Source: Pedococcus sp031456495
GTDB taxonomy: Bacteria > Actinomycetota > Actinomycetes > Actinomycetales > Dermatophilaceae
Assembly: GCF_031456495.1 (NCBI RefSeq)
Contig: NZ_JAVDUW010000003.1
Location: 124,001-188,000 of the forward strand
Length of the DNA stretch: 64,000 nucleotides
Direction: 5' to 3'
Below the pieces are notes generated by a model that worked only from the letters and a program-made list of their open reading frames with translations, searched no databases and had not been told where the DNA came from. Position 1 is the first letter of the stretch, and each line of letters begins with the position of its first letter. This document shows, one piece after another, positions 16,994 to 27,547 of this stretch. Both the position numbers and the translations under genes were made by a program.

Positions 16994-17845
16994 GTGGGCA
17001 TCTTCCGACGAGGCAAGCAGACCGCGGCGACCGACGAGACGGTTCCCGCCGACGCCGTCGACGACCTCTCCGTCGAGGACTCCGCCGCGGACGCCGACGC
17101 GGACACCGCCACGGTCGGCTCCGCGGACCTGGCGACCGGCTACGACGAGGACACCAGCGGCCCGTCCGACGCGGACGCGACCGGCGCACCGCGCACGGGC
17201 CGCCGCGAGGAGCTCGGCCCGTTCGACAGCTCGGAGGTCGACGGCGAGTCGGACGGCCGGCTCGATCTCGGTGGCCTGCGCATCCAGGGCGTCCCCGGGA
17301 TGGAGCTGCGGCTCGAGGTCGACGAGGAGGCGGGGCAGGTGGTCGGCGCGACTGCCGTCATCGCCGACTCCGCCGTGCAGCTCCAGGCCTTCGCCGCCCC
17401 CCGGACCGCCGGCATCTGGGACGAGATCCGCGGCGAGATCGCGGAGTCGATCCTCAACCAGGGGGGCACCGCCGACGAGGTCCGCGGCGAGCTCGGCCTC
17501 GAGCTGCGCACGCGCATGCCGTCCGCCGGTCCCGACGGGCGGACCGTCTTCGCCCCGGCGCGGTTCGCCGGCGTCGACGGCCCGCGCTGGTTCCTGCGCG
17601 CCGTGTTCTCCGGCCGTGCGGCGATCGAGGACGAGGCGGCCGCCCCGCTGCTGGAGGTGGTGCGCAACACGGTCGTCGTCCGCGGCGACGCCGCGATGGC
17701 CCCGCGGGAGATGCTCCCGCTCCAGCTCCCGGCCCAGGCCGAGGTGCCGGAGGGCGACGCGACCGAGGGCGACGACGCACCCGCCCGGCGCGCCGACGAC
17801 CTCAAGCCCTTCGAACGCGGCCCCGAGATCACCGAGGTCAGGTAG
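16994..17845 (+). CDS. DUF3710 domain-containing protein
   Basis: 283 aa, GTG start 8 nt after dut. The N-terminus MGIFRRGK leads into about 65 acidic, low-complexity residues. A globular domain from about residue 75 (ELGPFDSSEVDG, LDLGGLRIQGVPGMELRLEV, APRTAGIWDEIRGEIAESI) ends near 255. This is the actinobacterial DUF3710 family, of unknown function. It sits between dut and an OB-fold gene, a conserved actinobacterial order. It has no signal peptide and no membrane span. Confidence 0.88.
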   Translation: MGIFRRGKQTAATDETVPADAVDDLSVEDSAADADADTATVGSADLATGYDEDTSGPSDADATGAPRTGRREELGPFDSSEVDGESDGRLDLGGLRIQGVPGMELRLEVDEEAGQVVGATAVIADSAVQLQAFAAPRTAGIWDEIRGEIAESILNQGGTADEVRGELGLELRTRMPSAGPDGRTVFAPARFAGVDGPRWFLRAVFSGRAAIEDEAAAPLLEVVRNTVVVRGDAAMAPREMLPLQLPAQAEVPEGDATEGDDAPARRADDLKPFERGPEITEVR

Positions 17846-17851
17846 GCAGCC

Positions 17852-18274
17852 ATGGCTCACCCCAGCACCCCGACCCGGGTCGGCGGCACGGGCACGAAGG
17901 AACACCGGTCGGCCCTGGCCCGGCTCGGCGAGCGGCTCACCAAGTCGGTGACGCAGATCGAGGCCGACGAGCTGCAGGAGGACGCCGCCCGCATGGGCTG
18001 CACCCCCATGTGCGACCTCGTCGACCGGCAGGAGGCGACGGTGTCCGGCACCGTCCGCGCGGTGACGCTGCGCCCCCGCGTCAACGTGCCGGCCCTCGTC
18101 GTCGACCTCTACGACGGCAGCCGCACCATCAACCTCGTCTGGCTCGGCCGTCGCACCATCGGCGGCATCTCGCCGGGCACCTACCTGCGGGCCAGCGGCC
18201 GCGTCACCTGGACGCGCGGCGTGCCCACCATCTTCAACCCGTCCTACGAGATCGTCCCGCCGCGTGGCCACTGA
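17852..18274 (+). CDS. OB-fold nucleic acid-binding protein
   Basis: 140 aa. After a variable N-terminus, a conserved stretch (LARLGERLTKSVTQIEADEL, CTPMCDLVDRQEATVSGTVR) leads into an OB-fold. It has alternating hydrophobic strands and the signature LVVDLYDGSRTINLVWLGRR, then PGTYLRASGRV. The family resembles the OB domain of RecG or single-strand binding factors, but stands alone and its role is unknown. It starts 6 nt after DUF3710 and overlaps the next gene by 11 nt, so the three genes from 16994 probably form one transcription unit. Confidence 0.82.
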   Translation: MAHPSTPTRVGGTGTKEHRSALARLGERLTKSVTQIEADELQEDAARMGCTPMCDLVDRQEATVSGTVRAVTLRPRVNVPALVVDLYDGSRTINLVWLGRRTIGGISPGTYLRASGRVTWTRGVPTIFNPSYEIVPPRGH

Positions 18275-19031
18275 CCGCCCGGCTGCGGACGTCGGCGGGA
18301 CCACGGTCCCGCTGACGACGGTGGAGGAGGTCATCCGCCACCGGCTGTCGGCGACCCTCGGCGGCTGGCGCGGCTCGCTCGAGACCGCCCTGCCCACGCT
18401 CGCCTTCGTCGTGGCGTGGGTCGCGCGGAACGACCTGCGGACGGCCGTCGTCGCCGCCGTCGCCGTGACGGTCGTGCTCGCCGTGGTCCGGCTCGCCCAG
18501 CGCCAGAGCGTCAAGTTCGTGCTGCAGGCCGTGGTGCCGACCGTGGTCGCCGCCGTCTTCGCGCTGCGCTCGGGCCGGGCCGAGGACGCGTTCCTGCCCG
18601 GCATCCTCTGGAACGCCGTCATGGGCGTCGTCGCGGTCGTGTCCGTCGCGACCCGCTGGCCGCTGGTGGGCTTCATGGTCGCCGCGGGCGACCCGGACCT
18701 CGCCGAGGACCCCCTGGGGTGGCGGCGCGACCGCGGGCTGGTCCGCGTCTGTCAGCGGCTGACCCTCGTGCTGGTCGCGATCTTCGCCATCCGGCTCGCC
18801 GTGATGGTCCCGCTCTACCTCGCCGGCGCCGTCGCGGCCCTCGGCGTCGCCAAGATCGTCCTCGGGTGGCCGCTGTGGCTCGGCGCCGTCGCGGTCATGG
18901 GCGTGCTGCTGGTCCGGGGCCACACCCCGCAGGAGGTCGCGCCGGGGACCGAGGTGGAGCACGCACCCCACCACGCCGTCGAGGTCGCCGAGCGCGGCCC
19001 GGCGACGGACACCGAGTCCGCAGCCCGCTAG
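18264..19031 (+). CDS. DUF3159 integral membrane protein
   Basis: 255 aa, GTG start overlapping the OB-fold gene by 11 nt. The N-terminal motif TTVEEVIRHRLSATLGGWRG is followed by about five to six hydrophobic helices, with GRAEDAFLPGILWN and DPLGWRRDRGLVR in the loops. The C-terminal tail is short and acidic. It matches the actinobacterial DUF3159 membrane family. Function unknown. It converges on the TrkA-type genes. Confidence 0.87.
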   Translation: MATDRPAADVGGTTVPLTTVEEVIRHRLSATLGGWRGSLETALPTLAFVVAWVARNDLRTAVVAAVAVTVVLAVVRLAQRQSVKFVLQAVVPTVVAAVFALRSGRAEDAFLPGILWNAVMGVVAVVSVATRWPLVGFMVAAGDPDLAEDPLGWRRDRGLVRVCQRLTLVLVAIFAIRLAVMVPLYLAGAVAALGVAKIVLGWPLWLGAVAVMGVLLVRGHTPQEVAPGTEVEHAPHHAVEVAERGPATDTESAAR

Positions 19032-19135
19032 CGCAGGCGGCCAGGGACACCGAGACCGCACCGCGCTGAGACGCGCGACGCCCCCGGGGAGCCGTGGGCC
19101 GCGAGTCGGTCGGTCGTGCGCGACGCCGGCGCGGG

Positions 19136-19816
19136 TCAGTCGGCCGCGCGCGGCACCCGGTCGCCCGGGCTGAGCATCGCCTCGAGCTCGTCCTCGAACT
19201 CCGGGGTCGTGATGAACAGCAGCTCGTCGTGCGGCTCGAGCGAGTCGTCCCGGCTCGGTGCGATCGGGTGGTCCTCGCGGATGATGCCCACGAGCACCGT
19301 CTCCCCGGGGAACGCCACGTCGCCGGCGCGCTTCCCGGCATACGGGCTGTCGGCCGGCAGCGTGAGCTCGACCATGGTGGCCTGGCCCTGCTGGAACTGG
19401 AAGATCCGGACGAGGTCGCCCACGCTCACGGCCTCCTCGACGAGGGCGGTCATGAGGCGCGGCGTCGACACGGCGACGTCCACCCCCCAGGCCTCGTCGA
19501 ACATCCACTCGTTCTTCGGGTTGTTGACCCGGGCCACGGTGCGGGGGACGCCGAACTCGGTCTTGGCGAGCAGCGAGACGACGAGGTTGACCTTGTCGTC
19601 ACCGGTCGCGGCGACGACGACGTCGCACTCGGCGAGGCCGGCCTCGTGCAGGGCGGTGATCTCACAGGCGTCGGCGAGCAGCCAGCTCGCCTCGGGGATC
19701 CGGCTCTGGATCTCCTTGCGCTCCTTGTCCATGAGCAGCACCTGGTGGCCGTTGTGCAGCAGCTCGCGGGCGATGGAACGGCCCACGCTGCCGGCGCCGG
19801 CGATGACGACACGCAT
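19136..19816 (-). CDS. ceoC: TrkA-type potassium uptake regulatory subunit (CeoC)
   Basis: 226 aa. The N-terminal RCK/TrkA-N Rossmann domain opens with VVIAGAGSVGRSIARELL (GxGxxGxxxA NAD-binding loop). A C-terminal TrkA-C domain follows (about 135-215, ATMVELTLPADSPYAGKRAG, DELLFITTPEFE). Such proteins form cytosolic rings that gate K+ transporters in response to NAD(H) or nucleotides. It lies 27 nt downstream of ceoB on the same strand. The partner channel of the Trk type is not in the window; the divergent neighbour is a KimA-like importer instead. Confidence 0.9.
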   Translation of the reverse strand: MRVVIAGAGSVGRSIARELLHNGHQVLLMDKERKEIQSRIPEASWLLADACEITALHEAGLAECDVVVAATGDDKVNLVVSLLAKTEFGVPRTVARVNNPKNEWMFDEAWGVDVAVSTPRLMTALVEEAVSVGDLVRIFQFQQGQATMVELTLPADSPYAGKRAGDVAFPGETVLVGIIREDHPIAPSRDDSLEPHDELLFITTPEFEDELEAMLSPGDRVPRAAD

Positions 19817-19843
19817 CGATGTCCTCCTGGTTCGTGCTTCTCG

Positions 19844-20512
19844 TCAGTGCTCGCTGGGAGCGGGCGGGGCATCGAGCGTGCGCTCCACCGACGGCAGGTC
19901 GCTCACCAGGGTGGCGACGTGCAGCAGGTCGCCCTCCTGGAAGACCGTGTCGTGCTCGACGAGGATGCCGGAGCCGAGCCGGGTCAGGTATGCCGTGCGG
20001 GCGCCCGTGGCCTCCTCGAGCGCGCTGATGCGGTGGCCCACCCATGCGGGGTTGACCGTCACCTCGGCGATGACGACCTTGCCGGAGGGGTCCACCAGCT
20101 CGGGCACGTGGCCCTGGGGGAGCAGGCGGCGGATCATCTGGTCGGAGGTCCACTTCACCGTGGCCACGGTGGGGATGCCGAGCCGCTGGTAGACCTCGGC
20201 GCGGCCGGGGTCGTAGATGCGGGCGACCACGTGCTCCACGCCGAACGTCTCCCGGGCCACGCGGGCCGCCAGGATGTTGGAGTTGTCACCGCTCGAGACG
20301 GCCGCGAAGGCGTAGGCGTCGTCGATGCCCGCCTCCTTGAGGGTGTCGCGGTCGAAGCCCACGCCGGTGACGCGGCGCCCCTCGAAGGAGGACCCCAGCC
20401 GGCGGAACGCCGACTCCTCCTGGTCGATGACGGCGACGTCGTGGCCCTGCGCCTCGAGGCTGTGCGCGAGGGAGGACCCGACCCGCCCACAGCCCATGAT
20501 CACGAAATGCAC
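19844..20512 (-). CDS. ceoB: TrkA-type potassium uptake regulatory subunit (CeoB)
   Basis: 222 aa. TrkA-N domain with VIMGCGRVGSSLAHSLE at the N-terminus and VAVIDQEE at the end of strand 2, then a TrkA-C domain (about 135-205, GKVVIAEVTVNPAWVGHRIS). The GTG at 20512 is chosen because TAGCGT on the minus strand (20520-20525) ends 7 nt before it, which implies a leaderless transcript. It forms a likely operon with ceoC. It probably acts as a nucleotide-sensing gate for a K+ transporter at the inner membrane face. Confidence 0.9.
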   Translation of the reverse strand: MHFVIMGCGRVGSSLAHSLEAQGHDVAVIDQEESAFRRLGSSFEGRRVTGVGFDRDTLKEAGIDDAYAFAAVSSGDNSNILAARVARETFGVEHVVARIYDPGRAEVYQRLGIPTVATVKWTSDQMIRRLLPQGHVPELVDPSGKVVIAEVTVNPAWVGHRISALEEATGARTAYLTRLGSGILVEHDTVFQEGDLLHVATLVSDLPSVERTLDAPPAPSEH

Positions 20513-20592
20513 GACGCCGACGCTACACCGAGGCGAGACCCCCGGCGGAGGGCGGCGCGCAGGGGCCTCCCGGGCCCCATAGAGTGTTCGCC
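20513..20592. promoter_or_regulatory. Divergent promoters of ceoB and the KimA-like gene
   Basis: The 80-nt gap holds two TANNNT -10 boxes facing outward. TAGCGT (minus, 20520-20525) ends 7 nt before the ceoB GTG, and TAGAGT (plus, 20580-20585, reaching the upstream edge of the permease ORF) ends 7 nt before its GTG at 20593. Both transcripts are therefore likely leaderless. There is no room for a long leader or riboswitch. Confidence 0.7.
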
Positions 20593-22599
20593 GTGCCAAC
20601 CTCTGGACGCGTCCTCAAGCGGGTGCTCGTCGGGCGCGCGATGCGCAGCGACCGCCTCGGGGAGACCCTGCTCCCCAAGAAGCTCGCGCTCCCCATCTTC
20701 GCCAGCGACGCGCTGTCCTCCGTGGCCTACGCCCCGGACGAGATCTTCCTGACCCTCGGCCTCGCCGGCGGCTTCCTGGCCCTGACCCACTCGTGGCAGA
20801 TCGGCCTGTGCGTCGTCGCCGTCATGCTGGTCGTCGTCGCGTCCTACCGGCAGAACGTCCACGCCTACCCCTCCGGCGGTGGCGACTACGAGGTGGCCAA
20901 CACCAACCTCGGGCCCAAGGCCGGCCTCACCGTCGCCTCGGCCCTGCTCGTCGACTACGTCCTCACCGTCGCGGTCTCGATCTCCTCGGGCGTGCAGAAC
21001 GCCGCCGCCGCCCTGCCCTTCATCCGCGGGCACGAGGTCGTCGTCGCCGTGGCGCTGGTCGTGCTGCTCACCGCGATGAACCTGCGCGGCGTGCGCGAGT
21101 CGGGCAAGGCGTTCGCCATCCCGGTCTACGCGTTCATGGCCAGCGTCATCGGCATGGGCGTCGTCGGGCTCATCCGGGAGGTGACCGGCACGCTGCCGCA
21201 GGCCGAGAGCGCGAAGCTGACGCTCGCCCCCGAGACGGGGTTCGAGTCCCTCGGCGGCTTCGCCCTGATGTTCCTGCTGCTGCGGGCGTTCTCCTCCGGC
21301 TGTGCCGCCCTCACCGGTGTCGAGGCGATCTCCAACGGCGTCCCTGCGTTCAAGAAGCCCAAGTCCCGCAACGCCGCGACGACGCTGCTCATGATGGGCC
21401 TGGTCGCCATCACGATGCTCATGTCGATGCTGGTGCTGGCGAAGTGGACCGGCATCAAGTACGCCGAGAACCCGGCCAAGCAGCTGCTGCTCGACGGCAA
21501 GCCGGTCGGCGACGGCTACGTCCAGGACACGATCATGGGGCAGGTCTCCAAGGCCGTGTTCTCCGGCTTCCACCCGGGCGTCGTCATCGTCTCCATCGTC
21601 GCCGGGCTCATCCTCGTCCTCGCCGCCAACACGGCGTTCAACGGCTTCCCGGTGCTGGGCTCGATCCTGGCCAAGGACGGCTACCTGCCGCGCCAGCTGC
21701 ACACCCGCGGTGACCGGCTCGCCTTCTCCAACGGCATCCTCATCCTCGCCGGCGCCGCTGCGTTCCTCATCATCCTGTACAACGCCGAGGTCACGAAGCT
21801 GATCCAGCTGTACATCGTCGGCGTCTTCGTCTCCTTCACGCTGAGCCAGACCGGCATGATCCGGCACTGGAACCGGCACCTGCGCCTCGAGCGCGACCCC
21901 AGGGCACGGGCCCGCATGATGCGCAGCCGGGTCATCAACGCGATCGGCGCGACCATGTCCGGCCTGGTGTTGGTGGTCGTGCTGCTCACCAAGTTCGTCC
22001 ACGGCGCGGGCTACGCCATTGCGGCCATGGTGGTGCTGTTCTTCATCATGCTGCGCATCCACCGGCACTACGAGCGGGTCCGCGAGGAGCTGCGGGTGAT
22101 GGAGGACGACAGCGAGGCGCAGCTCCTGCCGAGCCGCGTCCACGCCATCGTGCTCGTGTCCAAGATCCACAAGCCGACCCTGCGGGCGCTCGCCTACGCC
22201 CGGGCCACGCGGCCCAACCGGCTCGAGGCCATCACAGTCAACGTCGAGCCCGACGAGACCAAGGCCCTGCAGGAGGAGTGGGACCGGCGCCGGATCCCGG
22301 TGCCGCTCAAGGCCCTCGACTCGCCCTACCGCGAGATCACGCGGCCCGTGGTCGAGTACGTCAAGTCGCTGCGCTCGGGCCACCCCCGCGACGTGGTCGT
22401 CGTCTACATCCCCGAGTACGTCCTGGGCCGCTGGTACGAGCAGGTCCTGCACAACCAGAGCGCGCTGCGGCTCAAGGGCCGGCTGCTGTTCACGCCCGGC
22501 GTCATGGTCGCCAGCGTGCCGTGGCAGCTGCGGTCCTCCGAGGGCGTCGAGGAGCGGCTCGACGGCCCCACGGCGGGCTCGGTCCGGCTCGGCCAGTGA
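20593..22599 (+). CDS. APC-superfamily permease resembling the KimA potassium importer
   Basis: 668 aa. About 12 membrane helices (30-475) are followed by a soluble C-terminal domain of about 170 residues. Segments match KimA of Bacillus closely by recall: ASDALSSVAYAPDEIFLTL (helix 1, with the Asp and Tyr used for K+ in KimA), YPSGGGDYEVANTNLG, ALTGVEAISNGVPAFK, GDRLAFSNGI and HNQSALRLKGRLLFTPGVM near the end. KimA is a K+/H+ symporter with a C-terminal domain that can bind c-di-AMP. The divergent ceoB-ceoC genes support a potassium role. The start at 20593 rather than the in-frame GTG at 20584 rests on the -10 box. The stop overlaps the next gene (GTGA). Confidence 0.83.
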   Translation: MPTSGRVLKRVLVGRAMRSDRLGETLLPKKLALPIFASDALSSVAYAPDEIFLTLGLAGGFLALTHSWQIGLCVVAVMLVVVASYRQNVHAYPSGGGDYEVANTNLGPKAGLTVASALLVDYVLTVAVSISSGVQNAAAALPFIRGHEVVVAVALVVLLTAMNLRGVRESGKAFAIPVYAFMASVIGMGVVGLIREVTGTLPQAESAKLTLAPETGFESLGGFALMFLLLRAFSSGCAALTGVEAISNGVPAFKKPKSRNAATTLLMMGLVAITMLMSMLVLAKWTGIKYAENPAKQLLLDGKPVGDGYVQDTIMGQVSKAVFSGFHPGVVIVSIVAGLILVLAANTAFNGFPVLGSILAKDGYLPRQLHTRGDRLAFSNGILILAGAAAFLIILYNAEVTKLIQLYIVGVFVSFTLSQTGMIRHWNRHLRLERDPRARARMMRSRVINAIGATMSGLVLVVVLLTKFVHGAGYAIAAMVVLFFIMLRIHRHYERVREELRVMEDDSEAQLLPSRVHAIVLVSKIHKPTLRALAYARATRPNRLEAITVNVEPDETKALQEEWDRRRIPVPLKALDSPYREITRPVVEYVKSLRSGHPRDVVVVYIPEYVLGRWYEQVLHNQSALRLKGRLLFTPGVMVASVPWQLRSSEGVEERLDGPTAGSVRLGQ

Positions 22600-23909
22600 G
22601 CGAAGGCAGCGAGCCCACGGTGCCGGGCGGTGCCGGCGACCTGTCCGTCGGTGACGAGGTGGAGGTCGAGGTCGGCCCTGTCGCGCACGGCGGCTTCTGC
22701 GTCGCCAGGCACGAGGGTCGGGTCATGTTCGTGCGGCACGCCCTCCCCGGGGAGCGGGTGGTCGCCCGGGTCACCGAGGCGCGCGAGGGGCAGCGGTTCG
22801 TGCGGGCAGACGCCGTGGGCGTGACGACCGCCAGCCCGCACCGGGTCCAGCCGCCCTGTCCGTATGCCGGGCCGGGGCGGTGCGGCGGGTGCGACTTCCA
22901 GCACGCGGACCTGGCGTACCAGCGCGAGCTGAAGACCGCCGTCGTGCGCGAGCAGCTGTCCCGCCTTGCCGGGCTCGAGGTCGACGTCGAGGTCGAGGCG
23001 CTGCCCGGTGCGCCGGACGGCCTCGGCTGGCGCACGCGGGTCGAGTTCGCCGTCGACGAGAACGGCCGGGCGGGCCTGCGCAAGCACCGGTCGCACGACC
23101 TCGTCCCCGTCGACACCTGCCTCATCGCCGACCCGCGGGTGCTGGCCACCGGCGTGCTCGAACAGGACTGGGCGGGGGAGCAGTCGGTCGACGTCGTGGC
23201 GCCCTCGGTGGGGGAGCCCGTCGTGGTCCCCGTCCCCGGCGCCGAGGCGGTGCCCGTGGTCACCGAGGCCGTCCGCGGCGACCGGTTCTCCGGCGAGTTC
23301 GAGGTGTCCGCGCGTGGCTTCTGGCAGGTCCACCCGGCCGCCGCGACGACCTTCGTCGACACCGTCCTCGGCATGCTCGCGCCGCGTGCGGGGGACACCG
23401 CCCTCGACCTGTATGCCGGCGTCGGCCTCTTCGCCCGCGCGCTGGCCGAGCAGGTCGGCCCCACCGGCCGGGTCGTCGCCGTCGAGTCCGACCCGCGCGC
23501 CACGGACAAGGCCGAGCGCAACCTGGCGGCTCACCCGTCCACTCTGGTCGTGCGGGCCAGGGTGGACGACGCGTTCGGTGTCCCGCGGCCGACCCGCAAG
23601 GGGTCGTCGGGCAACCGGCGCGCGGCTCGCGGCCGCAAGCTGCGCCGTCACCCGATGCTGCCGCCGACGGCCGACCTCGTCGTCCTGGACCCGCCGCGCA
23701 CCGGGGCGGGGCGCGAGGTCGTGGCGCAGGTCGCCGCGCTGGGTGCCAGGGCCGTGGCGTACGTCGCCTGCGACCCGGCGGCGCTCGCGCGCGACACGGC
23801 ATACCTCGCCGACCACGGCTACGCCCTGCAGGCCCTGCGCGCCTTCGACGCCTTCCCCATGACCCACCACCTGGAGTGCATCGCGCTCTTCGAGAGGACC
23901 CGCACGTGA
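22596..23909 (+). CDS. TRAM-domain class I SAM-dependent RNA uracil-C5 methyltransferase (RumA/TrmA family)
   Basis: 437 aa. GTG start overlapping the permease stop. N-terminal TRAM domain (about 14-72, GDEVEVEVGPVAHGGFCVAR). An Fe-S cysteine set follows: CPYAGPGRCGGCDFQH supplies three of the cysteines. The SAM domain contains DLYAGVGLFARAL, VVLDPPRTGAGREV and the nucleophile motif VAYVACDPAALARD. It should methylate C5 of a uridine in rRNA or tRNA; the target is unknown. Oddly, a basic insert (about 330-360, including TRKGSSGNRRAARGRKLRR) interrupts the SAM domain before the DPPRTG motif. It is coupled to the next gene by another GTGA overlap. Confidence 0.88.
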   Translation: MSEGSEPTVPGGAGDLSVGDEVEVEVGPVAHGGFCVARHEGRVMFVRHALPGERVVARVTEAREGQRFVRADAVGVTTASPHRVQPPCPYAGPGRCGGCDFQHADLAYQRELKTAVVREQLSRLAGLEVDVEVEALPGAPDGLGWRTRVEFAVDENGRAGLRKHRSHDLVPVDTCLIADPRVLATGVLEQDWAGEQSVDVVAPSVGEPVVVPVPGAEAVPVVTEAVRGDRFSGEFEVSARGFWQVHPAAATTFVDTVLGMLAPRAGDTALDLYAGVGLFARALAEQVGPTGRVVAVESDPRATDKAERNLAAHPSTLVVRARVDDAFGVPRPTRKGSSGNRRAARGRKLRRHPMLPPTADLVVLDPPRTGAGREVVAQVAALGARAVAYVACDPAALARDTAYLADHGYALQALRAFDAFPMTHHLECIALFERTRT

Positions 23910-24394
23910 GCACCACCGACCGGACCGACCTGACCAGCGCCGCGGGGGAGCCCGGGACGAGCGGGACGGCCGCCGACCCGTTCGTGCACCGGGTCGAGGT
24001 CCACTTCTACGAGGTCGACCAGGTCGGGGTCGTCTTCAACGCGTGGTACCTCGCGTGGTGCGACGACGCACGTCTTGCCTACTGCGACTCGCGCGGGTAC
24101 GGCATCGAGGAGGCCAGGGCGCACGACGCGATGCCGCTGGTGCGGCACGCCGAGATCGAGTGGCTCGCGAGCCTGTCCGCGGGGGACCACGCGGAGATCG
24201 TGGTCCGCCCGGTGCGCGTCGGCACCACGTCGTTCACCCTCCGGCACGAGATCCACCGGGCCGGCGACGGGCAGCTGTGCGCCGTCCTCACCATCACCTA
24301 CGTGGCGGCCGGTCTCGCCGAGCGGACCAAGCGAGACCTTCCGCTTCCACTGCGTCGCGCGCTGGAGCAGGATCGATCGCAGAGCCCCTCCTGA
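23906..24394 (+). CDS. Hotdog-fold acyl-CoA thioesterase (4-HBT family)
   Basis: 162 aa. GTG start overlaps the methyltransferase stop. The active-site region HFYEVDQVGVVFNAWYLAW fits the 4-hydroxybenzoyl-CoA thioesterase/YbgC pattern (D-x-x-G-V-V-x-x-x-x-Y), followed by VRHAEIEWLASLSAGDHAEI and a C-terminal strand region. These enzymes hydrolyse acyl-CoA thioesters; substrate unknown. It is the last gene of the permease-methyltransferase-thioesterase unit and ends 5 nt before the aconitase operator. Confidence 0.85.
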   Translation: MSTTDRTDLTSAAGEPGTSGTAADPFVHRVEVHFYEVDQVGVVFNAWYLAWCDDARLAYCDSRGYGIEEARAHDAMPLVRHAEIEWLASLSAGDHAEIVVRPVRVGTTSFTLRHEIHRAGDGQLCAVLTITYVAAGLAERTKRDLPLPLRRALEQDRSQSPS

Positions 24395-24399
24395 CGTGA

Positions 24400-24417
24400 T
24401 ATCTTGACGTCAAGATA
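24400..24417. promoter_or_regulatory. 18-bp perfect palindrome in the aconitase promoter, candidate MarR-family operator
   Basis: TATCTTGACGTCAAGATA is its own reverse complement. It lies 39 nt upstream of the aconitase GTG and is strikingly AT-rich for this genome. Its left half also makes a TANNNT hexamer (TATCTT), so a bound protein would block RNA polymerase. In Streptomyces the MarR protein TamR controls aconitase, and MarR sites are often 16-18-bp palindromes of this form. Assignment to a TamR-like factor is inference; no such gene is in the window. Confidence 0.75.
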
Positions 24418-24456
24418 AATCGGACGAAGAAGTCGACAGCATCGAAGGAGCCTGCA

Positions 24457-27252
<2,796 letters not shown>

Positions 27253-27280
27253 GTTCCCCTCCGCCGCAACGGAGTTCGCC

Positions 27281-27320
27281 AAGGGGTATGCCGCGTGGGA
27301 GACCACGCGGCATACCCCTT
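27281..27320 (+). terminator. Strong hairpin terminator after acnA
   Basis: AAGGGGTATGCCGCGTGG (27281-27298) and its exact reverse complement (27303-27320) flank a GAGA loop, giving an 18-bp perfect stem 28 nt after the aconitase stop. No U-run follows. Each arm contains one copy of the recurrent octamer CGGCATAC (27286 on the plus strand as GTATGCCG, 27309 as GGCATAC), so the stem is an inverted pair of that word. Confidence 0.9.
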
Positions 27321-27547
27321 CTCCGTGCGCTGGCCGGGCCGTCCACCGTCCGCGCCGGTCGGGGACCCGCCCTGCGGAGAGACCCTGCGGACAGCCTGCG
27401 AACGCCCCTCCGAACGCCGTGCGGAGACTGCTGCCGACACGTCGCGCGGAGGGTGTCGGATCGCTGGTTCGGTTGCATCCCCTTCTGGTTGGTGTTGCAC
27501 TGGGTGTCAGAAGTCCTTTGAGCCGGGGAGCTTGGGGGAGCAGGGGA

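Noticed and set aside
20513..20592. A c-di-AMP (ydaO/kimA-type) riboswitch upstream of the KimA-like gene
   Set aside because: The gap to ceoB is only 80 nt and the -10 box lies 7 nt from the start codon, so there is no leader RNA to fold.
27253..27547. An acnR-type TetR gene downstream of aconitase, as in Corynebacterium
   Set aside because: The region has no such frame; only a terminator and the upstream region of the secreted-protein gene are present.
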